A stretch of DNA of 64,000 nt from Motiliproteus sp. SC1-56 (GCF_017309075.1 NZ_JAEMGS010000015.1:22806-86805); one strand, 5' to 3'. Positions 35,701 through 43,466 are shown, numbered from the stretch's first letter. The notes: generated by a model from the sequence alone, not told the origin. Translations and numbers: made by a program.

Positions 35701-36771
35701 AACTACCCCCTGCCCGGTACGCTCGCCGCTTTCGCGGCCGAAGCGGGCAAGCTGGACCTTTCAGCCATGATCCAGACCAATGCTTCCAGCCTTGCCACCA
35801 CCCTGAACAACCTCACCACGCTTGCCACCGAGCTGGCCAAGGCCTCGTCCGGCCTGGCAGGCGACGCGCAGAAAGAGGTGCTGGCCCAGGCTGGCAAGAT
35901 GGGCGAGAAGGTCGGCTCGATCGTCGAAAGCTCGCTGGGAGATATGGCGAAACTGGCCGAGAGCATGGGCCGCGAAACTCCACCGTCACCCGCGCCGACA
36001 CCCCCGAACACCCAGCCTGACAGGGGCGGCGCGCTGAACGAAGACGAGCGGACCGAAGTCAAGAAGATGACCCGCAAGCAGAAGGAAAGGCGCAGGCGCA
36101 CGCTGGGAATGCCCAGCACCCGGCCGGACCAGTTGAAGTACCAGTTCCAGTTTCTGTTCGAGGATCATATGGGCGCCACCTATGATTTCGGAGAGGCGCG
36201 GATCCTGGCGACCTTTTTCGAATATGGAAGCGATGTGCCGATGAACGGCAATATTCCGATCCCCTTCGAGGATGGCCGCTACATTCTGCCCGAAACCTAT
36301 CTTCTGACCCCCGGGCGCAAGGCGACCTTCGGCGTGTTTGCCAGCTTTGGCGGCATGTCCGAGATTGGGGATAACGTCGTCATCAACCTACCCAATTCGC
36401 CGGACGTGGTGATGGAATTCAGGATGCGCACCAAGACCCTGGTAGTCGAGGCAGAGAGCGTGGTCAAGGCGGTTCACGAGGTCGTCAAGAACAGCGGCCT
36501 CAAACTGGCGGCCCAGGCGGCGCTGAAAGCGGCGCTTGAAGAGGTGGTGACACTGGGACTGGGGCTGAAGCTACCCTTCAAAGTGTTCGACATCGGCGCC
36601 GAGGCGTCCTCGAGCGAGAGCACGACCGTGGGCGGTGAGGCTAGTGGTAACCTGGCCGGCGAATACGCGTCATCGACGACCGCTACGGATGGCACCGACG
36701 TGACGGCTGGGGTGAAAACCAAATATGAGGTGACCATCCCACTATTCGCCTGGGACGTGAAAGTCTATTGA
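32713..36771 (+). CDS. Giant 1352-residue protein, no recognised family
   Basis: Described only from sequence. Residues 1-50 and 75-122 are two helix-hairpin-helix-like units (LLAAMGIHTLSDLLSF; VLAQLGVKTIRELAEW), as in DUF4332-like or HhH proteins. Residues 180-230 look beta-rich (GTLYLGYAATYRQDWIY, SVSLFMGQDSQVSVLDWKR). Residues 282-345 are a Gly/Ala zipper-like hydrophobic stretch (AAGAIVGGVGGGVSGALAG); 522-556 is a second. Long helical stretches follow (385-420, 690-745, 790-885, 1005-1085). Residues 1089-1104 are Pro-rich, 1117-1131 strongly basic (KKMTRKQKERRRRT), 1138-1240 beta-rich, and the end (1296-1352) Ser/Thr/Gly-rich. No signal peptide, Walker motif or nuclease motif seen. The gene is AT-richer than its neighbours in places (25 G+C of 60 at 34081-34140), suggesting transfer. 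GAGGAG precedes the ATG. Confidence 0.85.
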   Translation: MESQFTRLASLTSLDRGHDRLLAAMGIHTLSDLLSFRPAVDAQLVTAAVDGLVPEKEAIQVLNDEAQTRPLLKVVEGNVDLLASVDGGTAEVLAQLGVKTIRELAEWEAFAEAEELLEPARESTLVEDPSAPDCVLPRCRKYTRNSKGYTSFIRARDLGDLPITSASLATPIHRMFHRADMACGTLYLGYAATYRQDWIYSGIHLGEPLGSVSLFMGQDSQVSVLDWKRINRAIRSEDNRVSERLVNLMSHQRAVDEVARATAEEHQHGATSAFGANAATSGSFVAAGAIVGGVGGGVSGALAGLVIGNAANAAGGAPTLAGAAVGTAVGAAAGAAAGALVYSGATTFGFVETEADGNRSIAGDSGQRIHERSMQNASSIRSFWANIVSQSVEEESQRLRTERVTNYNKIHALNAMYFEVLNRYRVNLWLTAVDPLLFLPFRPFTFNESLLQQYWWILREYMKDADLVVAIDTYFLTLAPVDSALEAIEELPLVSEIQATQIRVKLDFDGSAIQDLINTQLITLVAGGSAAIAGAVGLVGGTMAMAGAMMNLFYSGIKREFVRAALVTANGDVPLTRQNSANTNPEYVGDYRTNQDVRIETITGIRIDNDNSALELNIPGTNESFDLSAVAFEKINVDLTLRDRSRLIGAVPTLGDVEDDQNIGTPPILVGGNASATVSWNIANRLRTAYAGITEQQAELEDAEETRETTQARIANLVGFLNANKFGFTRLILQQIEREQLICVLDQLSVAGVPLREIAGTNPVGFSGGHVVLPLRRAPQLVPAAAPAFTVDLTKIVSALEQLVEALEDGDIALSGAETAIDTMGAFAEGLSLLPSTQEPERSLRERLVSLRSFLVLILTTTDPAERTALIAQTLDHVRAILAFIEEPEIDAGSGGALSGLDAIRVFYDRIMALTKSLMERPVVSSETSLPSPAVFMEPVLSQAKGAELYDIRRNSHYDILPSPGIGTVDPNADRSQPMELSPTVPGATLQQATPPNYPLPGTLAAFAAEAGKLDLSAMIQTNASSLATTLNNLTTLATELAKASSGLAGDAQKEVLAQAGKMGEKVGSIVESSLGDMAKLAESMGRETPPSPAPTPPNTQPDRGGALNEDERTEVKKMTRKQKERRRRTLGMPSTRPDQLKYQFQFLFEDHMGATYDFGEARILATFFEYGSDVPMNGNIPIPFEDGRYILPETYLLTPGRKATFGVFASFGGMSEIGDNVVINLPNSPDVVMEFRMRTKTLVVEAESVVKAVHEVVKNSGLKLAAQAALKAALEEVVTLGLGLKLPFKVFDIGAEASSSESTTVGGEASGNLAGEYASSTTATDGTDVTAGVKTKYEVTIPLFAWDVKVY

Positions 36772-36958
36772 CGGTGCCGGGGACCGCCGAGTGCCCGCCG
36801 TTACCACCCACAGTCCCCCCTTTGCCCCCGCCAGGTCACCCGGCAAAACAACGCGCACGGCCCAGCTCCGGGCACCGCGCCCATATTTTGAGGGAGGAAG
36901 GGGTGACAGCGGCTATGCTCTGACAAGGCCGCCCGGCCCAAACCGATTGAGGCATGTC

Positions 36959-37477
36959 ATGGTTCGACCTCTCCGCTCTCTGTCTTGGCTCTGGACATCG
37001 CTCGCGCTCATATTGGGAGGGTTCGGCGGCTGGTGGCTGGGGCGTACCGATGCGCCGCAACCGGTGCCGGAGGCGCCGGTATTCAGCCTTGCCGGTAAAA
37101 CCTATACCCGGGCGGAACTCCCCGCCCCCTATCCGAAGGCTTTGAAGCAGCTTCATCAGCAGGTGGACCTGGCCGAACACCGCCTGCTGGCAACGGCGGC
37201 CCTCGAGATTTACCTGGACCGGGAAACACGCCGGCTTAACCTGTCGCGGCAAGAACTGGAAGCCAGGGTCTTCGACGTGACACCGCCGACCAGCGCCGCG
37301 ATCAGCAGTTTCTACCGGGACAACCGCGAGCGTATCGGCGTCGAGCTGGACGAGGCGCGGGCGTCCATCAGCAAACTCCTGTTACGTGAGCGCCGACAGC
37401 ACGAGCAGGACGCCCTGGTCGCCAAACTGGTTAATTTGGGGGAGCTCGAATTCACCCGCACTCCGCCAGCCGATTAA
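36959..37477 (+). CDS. Membrane-anchored protein with SurA N-terminal-like domain
   Basis: A 172-residue protein with an N-terminal anchor (WLWTSLALILGGFGGWWLG, about 9-27) and a periplasmic domain. The pattern ALEIYLDRETRRLNLSRQEL, then VTPPTSAAISSFYRDNRERI and a helical end resembles the N-terminal chaperone module of SurA/PpiC-type or DsbA-linked proteins (YLDxEAxRLGxS...PTxxEIxxFY). Neither a parvulin nor a thioredoxin domain follows. It may be a stand-alone chaperone or a truncated form. ATG at 36959 follows TGAGG. Confidence 0.6.
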   Translation: MVRPLRSLSWLWTSLALILGGFGGWWLGRTDAPQPVPEAPVFSLAGKTYTRAELPAPYPKALKQLHQQVDLAEHRLLATAALEIYLDRETRRLNLSRQELEARVFDVTPPTSAAISSFYRDNRERIGVELDEARASISKLLLRERRQHEQDALVAKLVNLGELEFTRTPPAD

Positions 37478-37504
37478 TTTCGGCAGCGCCCACGGGGCAG
37501 TGAA

Positions 37505-37996
37505 CTAGCGGGGAGGCAGGTCCGGCACCGCGATGTTGGAACTCTCCTTCACCTCTTCCATTACGATGTAGCTGCGCGACTTGTCCACGTTTGGCAGCCG
37601 GATCAGCAGCTCCCCCAACAACTCGCGGTAAGCCGCCATCTCGCTGATACGGGCCTTGATCAGGTAGTCAAAATCCCCGGATACCAGGTGGCACTCCATG
37701 ACATGGGGAAGCTTGAGCACCTCGCGCTTGAAGTCCTCGAATACGGTGCCGGAGCGATAGGTCAGGCTGATCTCCACGAATACCAGCAACCCGGCCTCGA
37801 GCTGCTTGGGCTCCAGCAGGGCTGTATAACCCTTGATCACGCCGTCCTTTTCCAGCCGTCGCACCCGCTCCAGGCAGGGGGTGGTGCTGAGCCCCACCTC
37901 CTGAGCCAGGTCGACATAGGAGATACGGCCGTTCTTCTGCAGCGTACGCAAAATATTGCGATCGATCCGGTCCAGCTCCCGCGCTTTTTTCGCCAT
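37505..37996 (-). CDS. lrp: Leucine-responsive regulatory protein
   Basis: A 163-residue Lrp/AsnC protein very close to E. coli Lrp in its signatures: LDRIDRNILRTLQKNGRIS, the HTH block VGLSTTPCLERVRRLEKDGVIKGYTALL, the ligand domain ECHLVSGDFDYLIKAR and IVMEEVKESS. It senses leucine or alanine and acts as a global regulator. I use the ATG at 37996, eight bases after AAGGA, instead of a TTG one codon earlier. It is divergent from the alanine racemase gene. Confidence 0.93.
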   Translation of the reverse strand: MAKKARELDRIDRNILRTLQKNGRISYVDLAQEVGLSTTPCLERVRRLEKDGVIKGYTALLEPKQLEAGLLVFVEISLTYRSGTVFEDFKREVLKLPHVMECHLVSGDFDYLIKARISEMAAYRELLGELLIRLPNVDKSRSYIVMEEVKESSNIAVPDLPPR

Positions 37997-38239
37997 CAAT
38001 AATTTCCTTTGGTTTTTGCTTGTCAGCCAGCATCAACAGCTGCTTTTGGCGAGCATAAAGAAATATTATCTTAAGAACAGTTCCAATATAGGCGTTTTAA
38101 AGCGTGATTGAATGCCGAGCCACCGCAAGGGCACCAATCACCGGTTTTCCCCCTCTGATACCCCTGTTCTCCTTCCAGGCTTCCTGTTTAAATTAGCCCC
38201 GTGCCGTTAACTGCGGCTGTTGTAGCAAGGACACCGAAA
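37997..38239. promoter_or_regulatory. Divergent lrp / alanine racemase promoter region
   Basis: About 240 bases, AT-rich on the lrp side (AAAGAAATATTATCTTAAGA around 38058-38077). No gene or terminator. Lrp is expected to bind here, but no specific Lrp box is assigned because its consensus is loose. Confidence 0.5.
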
Positions 38240-39322
38240 ATGACTCGAGCCGCCAAAGCCACCATCGACCTGGACGCCATTCGCCATAACTATCGCCTGG
38301 CCAAACGCCTCGCGCCTGCCGCCCGCGCCCTGGCGGTGGTCAAAGCCGACGCCTACGGCCACGGCGCGGTGGAGGTCGCCCAGGCCCTGGCTCCCGAGGC
38401 GGACGGTTTCGGGGTGGCCTGCCTCGAAGAGGCAATTCTGCTGCGCGACTCCGGGATCAAGAACCGCCTGGTGCTGCTGGAAGGCTTCTTTGAGCCTGCC
38501 GAGCTTGCACCCATAGCCCAGCTTGAACTGGATATCGTGATCCACAGCCTGCACCAAGTGGCGCAGTTTCTGGCCGCCCCCCTCGCCCGCCCGCTCAGGG
38601 TCTGGCTGAAACTGGACAGCGGCATGCACCGGGTGGGGCTGGACCCATCGGACCTGCGGTCGGCGTTTGCGCAGTTAAAGGCCAGCGACCGCGCCGCAGA
38701 GCTGCTGCTGATGACCCACTTCGCCCAGTCAGATGAAGATGGCTGCCGCCGCACTGCGGAGCAGCTGGCGCTGTTCCAGGCCACCTGCCGGGGCCTGCCG
38801 GCGCCGTGGAGCCTGGCCAACTCACCGACGCTGCTCGCCTGGCCCCAGGCCCACGGCGACTGGACCCGGCCGGGAATGATGCTTTACGGCGCCGACCCCC
38901 TGGAGACCCCCAATGCCGAGAGCCGACAACTGCAAAGCGCCATGGAACTCAGCTCGGAGCTGATCGCGATCCGCGACCTGCCCGCCGGCGAACCGATCGG
39001 CTACGGCGCCCGCTTTCGCTGCCAGCGCCCTACCCGCGTGGGGGTGGTCGCCATGGGCTACGGCGACGGTTACCCCCGCCACGCCCGAGACGGCACACCG
39101 GTGCTGGTCAACGGCCAGCGTTGTCCGCTGGCGGGACGGGTCTCCATGGACATGCTGACCGTGGATCTTACCGATCTCACCAACGTGAACATCGGCGACC
39201 CGGTCTGCCTCTGGGGGCCTCACCTGCCGGTCGCCGAAGTGGCCCGCTGGTGCGATTCGATCCCCTACCAACTGGTCACCACGCTGACGCCCAGGGTCAA
39301 ACGCCACTACCGGAACCGCTGA
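38240..39322 (+). CDS. alr: Alanine racemase
   Basis: A 360-residue PLP enzyme: Lys35 in AVVKADAYGHG forms the Schiff base; the second catalytic residue is the Tyr of IGYGARFRC (about 255); SMDMLTVDLTD and the C-terminal beta domain are typical. It interconverts L- and D-alanine for peptidoglycan or for alanine catabolism. Next to lrp it may be the catabolic type (DadX-like), but dadA is absent, so I leave the general symbol. AAGGA precedes the ATG at 38240; a longer open frame upstream is not needed. Confidence 0.93.
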   Translation: MTRAAKATIDLDAIRHNYRLAKRLAPAARALAVVKADAYGHGAVEVAQALAPEADGFGVACLEEAILLRDSGIKNRLVLLEGFFEPAELAPIAQLELDIVIHSLHQVAQFLAAPLARPLRVWLKLDSGMHRVGLDPSDLRSAFAQLKASDRAAELLLMTHFAQSDEDGCRRTAEQLALFQATCRGLPAPWSLANSPTLLAWPQAHGDWTRPGMMLYGADPLETPNAESRQLQSAMELSSELIAIRDLPAGEPIGYGARFRCQRPTRVGVVAMGYGDGYPRHARDGTPVLVNGQRCPLAGRVSMDMLTVDLTDLTNVNIGDPVCLWGPHLPVAEVARWCDSIPYQLVTTLTPRVKRHYRNR

Positions 39323-39421
39323 CCTGATCCAATATGCGCCTTCGTGCGTATAACAGACTAAATTCCGACACCACCAGGCCGATAACCCATGAGAGTCCGC
39401 TCATTACGGAGGCCGATGCTT

Positions 39422-39622
39422 ATGTCCCCACTGATACAACCTGCCGCCACCGAATCCCACGCCGTCGAGGCCAAAGGCCCGCACAGCTTCTGGGTCCACC
39501 GTTTTGTCGATGATCCCGGCGGCGCAGGCCGGCGTTACAGCCGCGTGGTCTACTTCAGCCGCACTCGCGCAGATGCCGAAAGCTACGTGCAGGCCGTCGA
39601 GGGAACCCCGCCCGGACACTGA
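39422..39622 (+). CDS. Small hypothetical protein
   Basis: A 66-residue protein, MSPLIQPAATESHAVEAKGP..., with a core HSFWVHRFVDDPGGAGRRYSRVVYF. No family recognised. The start at 39422 gives nine bases to TACGGAGG; earlier ATGs at 39389 and 39416 are badly spaced. A strong terminator follows directly, which supports a real transcription unit. Confidence 0.6.
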   Translation: MSPLIQPAATESHAVEAKGPHSFWVHRFVDDPGGAGRRYSRVVYFSRTRADAESYVQAVEGTPPGH

Positions 39623-39641
39623 GCGCAGATTCAGGAAACCA

Positions 39642-39679
39642 CCGGGGCCGGGAGATATTCCCGGGCCCTCGGTTTTTTT
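39642..39679 (+). terminator. Rho-independent terminator after small gene
   Basis: GC-rich imperfect hairpin (CCGGGGCCGGGA ... TTCCCGGGCCCTCGG) followed by seven T, 19 bases after the stop codon. Confidence 0.85.
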
Positions 39680-39718
39680 CGCCCTTTGCTATCCAACCTA
39701 CCGACCTTCAGGTGATCT

Positions 39719-40024
39719 ATGAAACACACTGCCACGGCCCTCGCCGTTGTTCTGGCGCTTGCCCTTTCGTCAACGGCCATGGCCAAGGATGCCCATGAGA
39801 AACGCCTGCCCCCCGGGCTGCAGAAGAAAGAGCAGCGGGGACAGGCGCTCCCGCCGGGCTGGCAGAAAAAACTGAGCAGAGGAGATGTGCTCGACGAGGA
39901 TATCTACCGCGAGTCGACGGTGATCAAAGACGACAAGGGCCTGGTGACCATTCGGGTGGAAGGCAAGCTGATCAAAGTGATTGAGAATACCCGCGAGATC
40001 GTGGAGATCCTCGACACGCTCTGA
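39719..40024 (+). CDS. Small exported protein with PPGLQKK/PPGWQKK repeats
   Basis: A 101-residue protein with a signal peptide (about 1-22, ending STAMA). The mature part has two related motifs, RLPPGLQKKEQRGQ and ALPPGWQKKLSRGD, then a beta-rich end (GLVTIRVEGKLIKVIEN). This PPGxxKK pattern is found in small periplasmic proteins, some annotated as RcnB-like; the function is unknown. Confidence 0.7.
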   Translation: MKHTATALAVVLALALSSTAMAKDAHEKRLPPGLQKKEQRGQALPPGWQKKLSRGDVLDEDIYRESTVIKDDKGLVTIRVEGKLIKVIENTREIVEILDTL

Positions 40025-40129
40025 GAATCAAACCTGAGCTAAGGATCCCCCTGAACTGCCGCCATGGCACCTGCGTGGCTGGCGGCAGCTTCCCTCCTCA
40101 CGCTTCACGCTGAAGAGATTGACCGGGCC

Positions 40130-40894
40130 TTACTTCGGCTCCATACGGATGGCGCCGTCCAGGCGAATGGTCTCGCCGTTGAGGTAGGGATTACGGATGA
40201 TGTGCTCGGCCAGGGCGGCGTACTCCACCGGATCGCCGAAACGCTTGGGGTTCTGCACCATCTGGATCAAGGGGTCGCGCACTTCGTCGGGCATGCCTTT
40301 CATCATCGGGGTGTCGAAAATACCCGGCGCGATGGTCATGATGCGAATCCCCAGCTTGGCCAGGTCCCGGGCGATCGGCAGGGTCATGCCGGCCACGCCC
40401 GCCTTGGAGGCGCTGTAGGCGGCCTGTCCCATCTGACCGTCAAAGGCCGCCACCGAGGCGGTGTTGATGATCACCCCGCGCTCGCCGTTTTCCGCCTCGT
40501 TCTTCGCCATCTGCTCGGCGGCCAGGCGCAGCACGTTGAAGGTGCCCACCAGGTTGATGTTGATCACCTGGCTGAACTTCGCCAGATCCAACGGGCCGTT
40601 GCGCCCCAGCACCTTGCCCGGGGTCGCAACGCCGGCGCAGTTGATGCACACGTGCACGGCCCCGAAGGCGTCCAGGGTACGGGCGAACCCGGCAGCGACG
40701 GAGTCGGCGTCGGTCACGTCCACCTTGGCAAACAGCGCCTTTTCGCCCAGTTCCTCGGTCAGGACGCGACCTGCCTCCTCGTTCAGATCAAAGGCGGCCA
40801 CCCGGGCCCCTTTCGCCGCCAGCTCGCGACAGGTGGTCAGTCCCAGGCCCGAGGCCCCTCCGGTCACCACCACGGCCTTGTTGTTCAGCTCCAT
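40130..40894 (-). CDS. SDR family 3-hydroxyacyl-CoA dehydrogenase (HSD10-like)
   Basis: A 254-residue short-chain dehydrogenase: NAD site TGGASGLG (11-18), NxAG-type INCAGVA, and the YSASK catalytic pair. The N-terminus MELNNKAVVVTGGASGLG and C-terminal IAPGIFDTPMMKGMP match the type II 3-hydroxyacyl-CoA / 2-methyl-3-hydroxybutyryl-CoA dehydrogenase group, which acts in isoleucine and fatty-acid breakdown. Last gene of the catabolic block, after a strong hairpin. GAGG before the ATG. Confidence 0.88.
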   Translation of the reverse strand: MELNNKAVVVTGGASGLGLTTCRELAAKGARVAAFDLNEEAGRVLTEELGEKALFAKVDVTDADSVAAGFARTLDAFGAVHVCINCAGVATPGKVLGRNGPLDLAKFSQVININLVGTFNVLRLAAEQMAKNEAENGERGVIINTASVAAFDGQMGQAAYSASKAGVAGMTLPIARDLAKLGIRIMTIAPGIFDTPMMKGMPDEVRDPLIQMVQNPKRFGDPVEYAALAEHIIRNPYLNGETIRLDGAIRMEPK

Positions 40895-40954
40895 GTATAC
40901 CTCGTCACATTCTTTGCGTGTTTATCGTTCTTCGTGCCAGCGCCTACACAAGAA

Positions 40955-40980
40955 GGGGCCGTCAGCACGCTGACGGCCCC
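40955..40980 (-). terminator. Hairpin after prpE
   Basis: Twelve-base arms GGGGCCGTCAGC / GCTGACGGCCCC separated by two bases, just beyond the prpE stop (40999). On the minus strand it is followed by TTCTT, a modest T tract. It separates prpE from the SDR gene. Confidence 0.65.
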
Positions 40981-40998
40981 CGGGTTGCGCTTAAGGCT

Positions 40999-42891
40999 CT
41001 AGCCCCGGCCGAGCCCGGCCTCGGCCATGGTCTCGGTAATCTCCGGCAAAATGGTCTCGTCGTCGATGGTCGAGGGCATGTTGTAGGCTTCCGCATCGGC
41101 AATTTTCCGCAGGATGGCGCGCAGAATCTTACCGGAGCGGGTTTTCGGCAGGCGCTGCACCACCACCGCCTTGCGGAAACAGGCGACCGCCCCGACCTCG
41201 GCCCGCACCAGGCTGACCAGCTCCTGCTGCAGTTGCGCCTCGTCCACCTCGGCGCCCTGCTTGAGCACCACCAGCCCCACGGGCACATGGCCCTTCATTT
41301 CATCGGCCACGGCAATCACCGCGCACTCCGCCACGGCGGGGTTCTTGGCGATCACCTCTTCCATCTCGCCGGTGCTCAGGCGGTGGCCGGAGACGTTGAT
41401 AACATCATCCGTACGCCCGGTGATATAGACGTATCCGTCCTTGTCCTTAAAGCCGCCGTCGCCGGTGTGGTAATAGCCCGGGAACGCGGTCAGGTAGGAC
41501 TGCTGGAAGCGCTCGGGGTTGTTCCAGATGGTCTGGGCCACCCCGGGCGGCATGGGCAGGCGCACCACGATATTGCCGTGTTCATCAGGGCCCAGCGCCT
41601 TACCGGCCGGGTCCACCACCTGGATATCGTAACCGGGCACCGGCACGCAGGTGGAGCCCAGGCGGGTCGGCACCGGCTCCACCCCCATCAAGGGCGCGGT
41701 CATCGGCCAGCCGGTTTCGGTCTGCCACCAGTGGTCGATCACCGGCACACCCAGCAGGCCGTCCAGCCAGCTGTAGGTGGACGAATCCAGCTTTTCACCG
41801 GCCACAAACAGCCAGCGCAGGCTGGAAAGGTCGTAGTTCTTCGCCAGCGCGCCCTCCGGGTCCTCCTTGCGGATAGCCCGAAACGCGGTGGGCGCGGCGA
41901 ACATGGAGTTGACCTTGTACTCTTCGATCACCCGCCAGAAGGCCCCGGCATCGGGACTCTTGATCGGCTTGCCCTCGTAAAAGATGGCACTGCAGCCGCC
42001 CATCAGGGGGCCGTAGACGATAAAGCTATGGCCCACCACCCAGCCGATGTCGGAGGCACCCCACCAGACATCGCCGGCGTTCATGCCGTAGATGTTGCGC
42101 AGGGCGTACATCAGCGCCACCGCGTGGCTGCCGTTATCACGCACGATCCCCTTGGGCTTGCCGGTGGTGCCGGAGGTGTACAGGATGTAGAGGGGATGGG
42201 TGGACTCCACCGGGACACAGTCGACGTCCGCCACCCCTTCCTGGAATTGCTGCCAGTCCAGGTCACGCCCCGCGGTCATCTCCGCCCTGGCCTGCGGGCG
42301 CTGCAGTACCACGCAGTGATCCGGCTTGTGGGCCGACAGTTCAAAGGCCTTGTCCACCAGGGGCTTGTACTCGATCACCTTCTCGAATTCGAGGCCACAG
42401 GAGGCGGTGATCACCATTTTGGGTTCGGCGTCATCGATGCGGATCGCCAGCTCATTCGGGGCAAAGCCGCCAAACACCACGGAGTGAATCGCGCCCAGGC
42501 GAGCGCAGGCCAGCATGGCCACCGCCGCTTCCGGCACCATGGGCATGTAGATGACGACCCGGTCACCCTTCCCGATACCCTGGGCCTTGAGGGCACCGGC
42601 AAAGCGCTTCACGTCGGTCAGCAGCTGGTTGTAGGTGATCGCCCGCTTACTGCCGGTGGCGGGCGAGTCGTAGTAGAGGGCCACCTGCTCGCCACGGCCG
42701 TTGTCCACGTGGTAGTCCAGCGCCAGGTAACAGGTGTTCAGCTCGCCGTCGCTGAACCAGCGGTGGGTACCGTAATCGGCCTCGCTCAGGATTCGGTTCG
42801 GTTTTTTGTACCAGGCGATGGCGTCGGCCTGGCGAGCCCAGAAGGCTTCCTTGTCCGCGAGGGATTCTTTGTACTCACTTTGATAACCCAT
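40999..42891 (-). CDS. prpE: Propionate-CoA ligase
   Basis: A 630-residue AMP-forming ligase of the acetyl/propionyl-CoA synthetase group: N-terminal MGYQSEYKESLADKEAFWARQA, P-loop-like YTSGTTGKPKGI, the WWQTETGWP motif and the C-terminal KTRSGKILR bearing the acetylatable Lys. The length and start match PrpE. It activates propionate to propionyl-CoA, the product of the valine route encoded beside it. No prpBCD genes are in the window. Confidence 0.9.
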   Translation of the reverse strand: MGYQSEYKESLADKEAFWARQADAIAWYKKPNRILSEADYGTHRWFSDGELNTCYLALDYHVDNGRGEQVALYYDSPATGSKRAITYNQLLTDVKRFAGALKAQGIGKGDRVVIYMPMVPEAAVAMLACARLGAIHSVVFGGFAPNELAIRIDDAEPKMVITASCGLEFEKVIEYKPLVDKAFELSAHKPDHCVVLQRPQARAEMTAGRDLDWQQFQEGVADVDCVPVESTHPLYILYTSGTTGKPKGIVRDNGSHAVALMYALRNIYGMNAGDVWWGASDIGWVVGHSFIVYGPLMGGCSAIFYEGKPIKSPDAGAFWRVIEEYKVNSMFAAPTAFRAIRKEDPEGALAKNYDLSSLRWLFVAGEKLDSSTYSWLDGLLGVPVIDHWWQTETGWPMTAPLMGVEPVPTRLGSTCVPVPGYDIQVVDPAGKALGPDEHGNIVVRLPMPPGVAQTIWNNPERFQQSYLTAFPGYYHTGDGGFKDKDGYVYITGRTDDVINVSGHRLSTGEMEEVIAKNPAVAECAVIAVADEMKGHVPVGLVVLKQGAEVDEAQLQQELVSLVRAEVGAVACFRKAVVVQRLPKTRSGKILRAILRKIADAEAYNMPSTIDDETILPEITETMAEAGLGRG

Positions 42892-42964
42892 GTTGCAATC
42901 CTCTTCTAATTTTTATGTTGCAGCGTCGGTAAGGCCAAAACCGCAGCCTCACCCCGGACCTGTC

Positions 42965-43399
42965 TCAGCCCTCCAGGCGGGTGATGGCCTCTCGCCAGGC
43001 GTCCGGCAACGGCGCCTTGCCCCCCCGTTTGTAATCGACGCAGACGATCACCCCGCCTCCTTCGGCGGCGACCTTGCGGTGCTGGTGACTCACCACCCGG
43101 TGATGCAGGGTGAAGCGGTCCTCGCCGATCTCGGTGACCCTGACCCCCACGGTAATCCGGTCCGGGTACTCCAGGGGAATTCGATAGCGGCAGTCCATAT
43201 GGCCCAGGATCGGCCCGATATCGCCGGCCTCGGCCCCCATGGCCCCCATTTTTTCCATGTAGGCCACGCGCCCGCTCTCGAACCAGCGCAGATACACCAG
43301 GTTGTTGACGTGGGCAAACGAATCCATGTCGCCCCATTGCACCGGTAACTCCAGGGTCACCGGGTAGTCACGCAGCAGCTCATCAATCGATTCGGACAT
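42965..43399 (-). CDS. Acyl-CoA thioesterase (4HBT hotdog fold)
   Basis: A 144-residue protein with the 4-hydroxybenzoyl-CoA thioesterase signature VQWGDMDSFAHVNNLVYLRWFE (Asp/His active-site region near 24-31). It hydrolyses acyl-CoAs and may relieve excess acyl-CoA in branched-chain catabolism. AAGGAG precedes the ATG. It lies 73 bases before prpE and after the mmsB terminator, so it may be the first gene of a thioesterase-prpE unit. Confidence 0.87.
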   Translation of the reverse strand: MSESIDELLRDYPVTLELPVQWGDMDSFAHVNNLVYLRWFESGRVAYMEKMGAMGAEAGDIGPILGHMDCRYRIPLEYPDRITVGVRVTEIGEDRFTLHHRVVSHQHRKVAAEGGGVIVCVDYKRGGKAPLPDAWREAITRLEG

Positions 43400-43434
43400 A
43401 ACTCTCCTTACGTAACCATCGTTAGCCAGGACAC

Positions 43435-43456
43435 AAAAAAGCTCCCCGGAAGGAGC
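43435..43456 (-). terminator. Rho-independent terminator after mmsB
   Basis: Minus-strand GCTCC / GGAGC hairpin followed by six T (A6 at 43435-43440 on the plus strand), starting 11 bases after the mmsB stop. Confidence 0.75.
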
Positions 43457-43466
43457 CTTTTCTCGT

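Noticed and set aside
32713..36771. Giant gene as RTX, Rhs or adhesin
   Set aside because: No nonapeptide GGxGxDxxx repeats, no YD repeats, no signal peptide and no Ig-like repeat periodicity.
40918..42909. 663-codon plus-strand open frame
   Set aside because: Antisense to prpE; no family features.
43409..43416. TTACGTAA before the thioesterase gene as a fourth LiuR site
   Set aside because: Only the 8-base core is present and it lacks the TTTACGTNNACGTAAA spacing; it also overlaps the ribosome site region.
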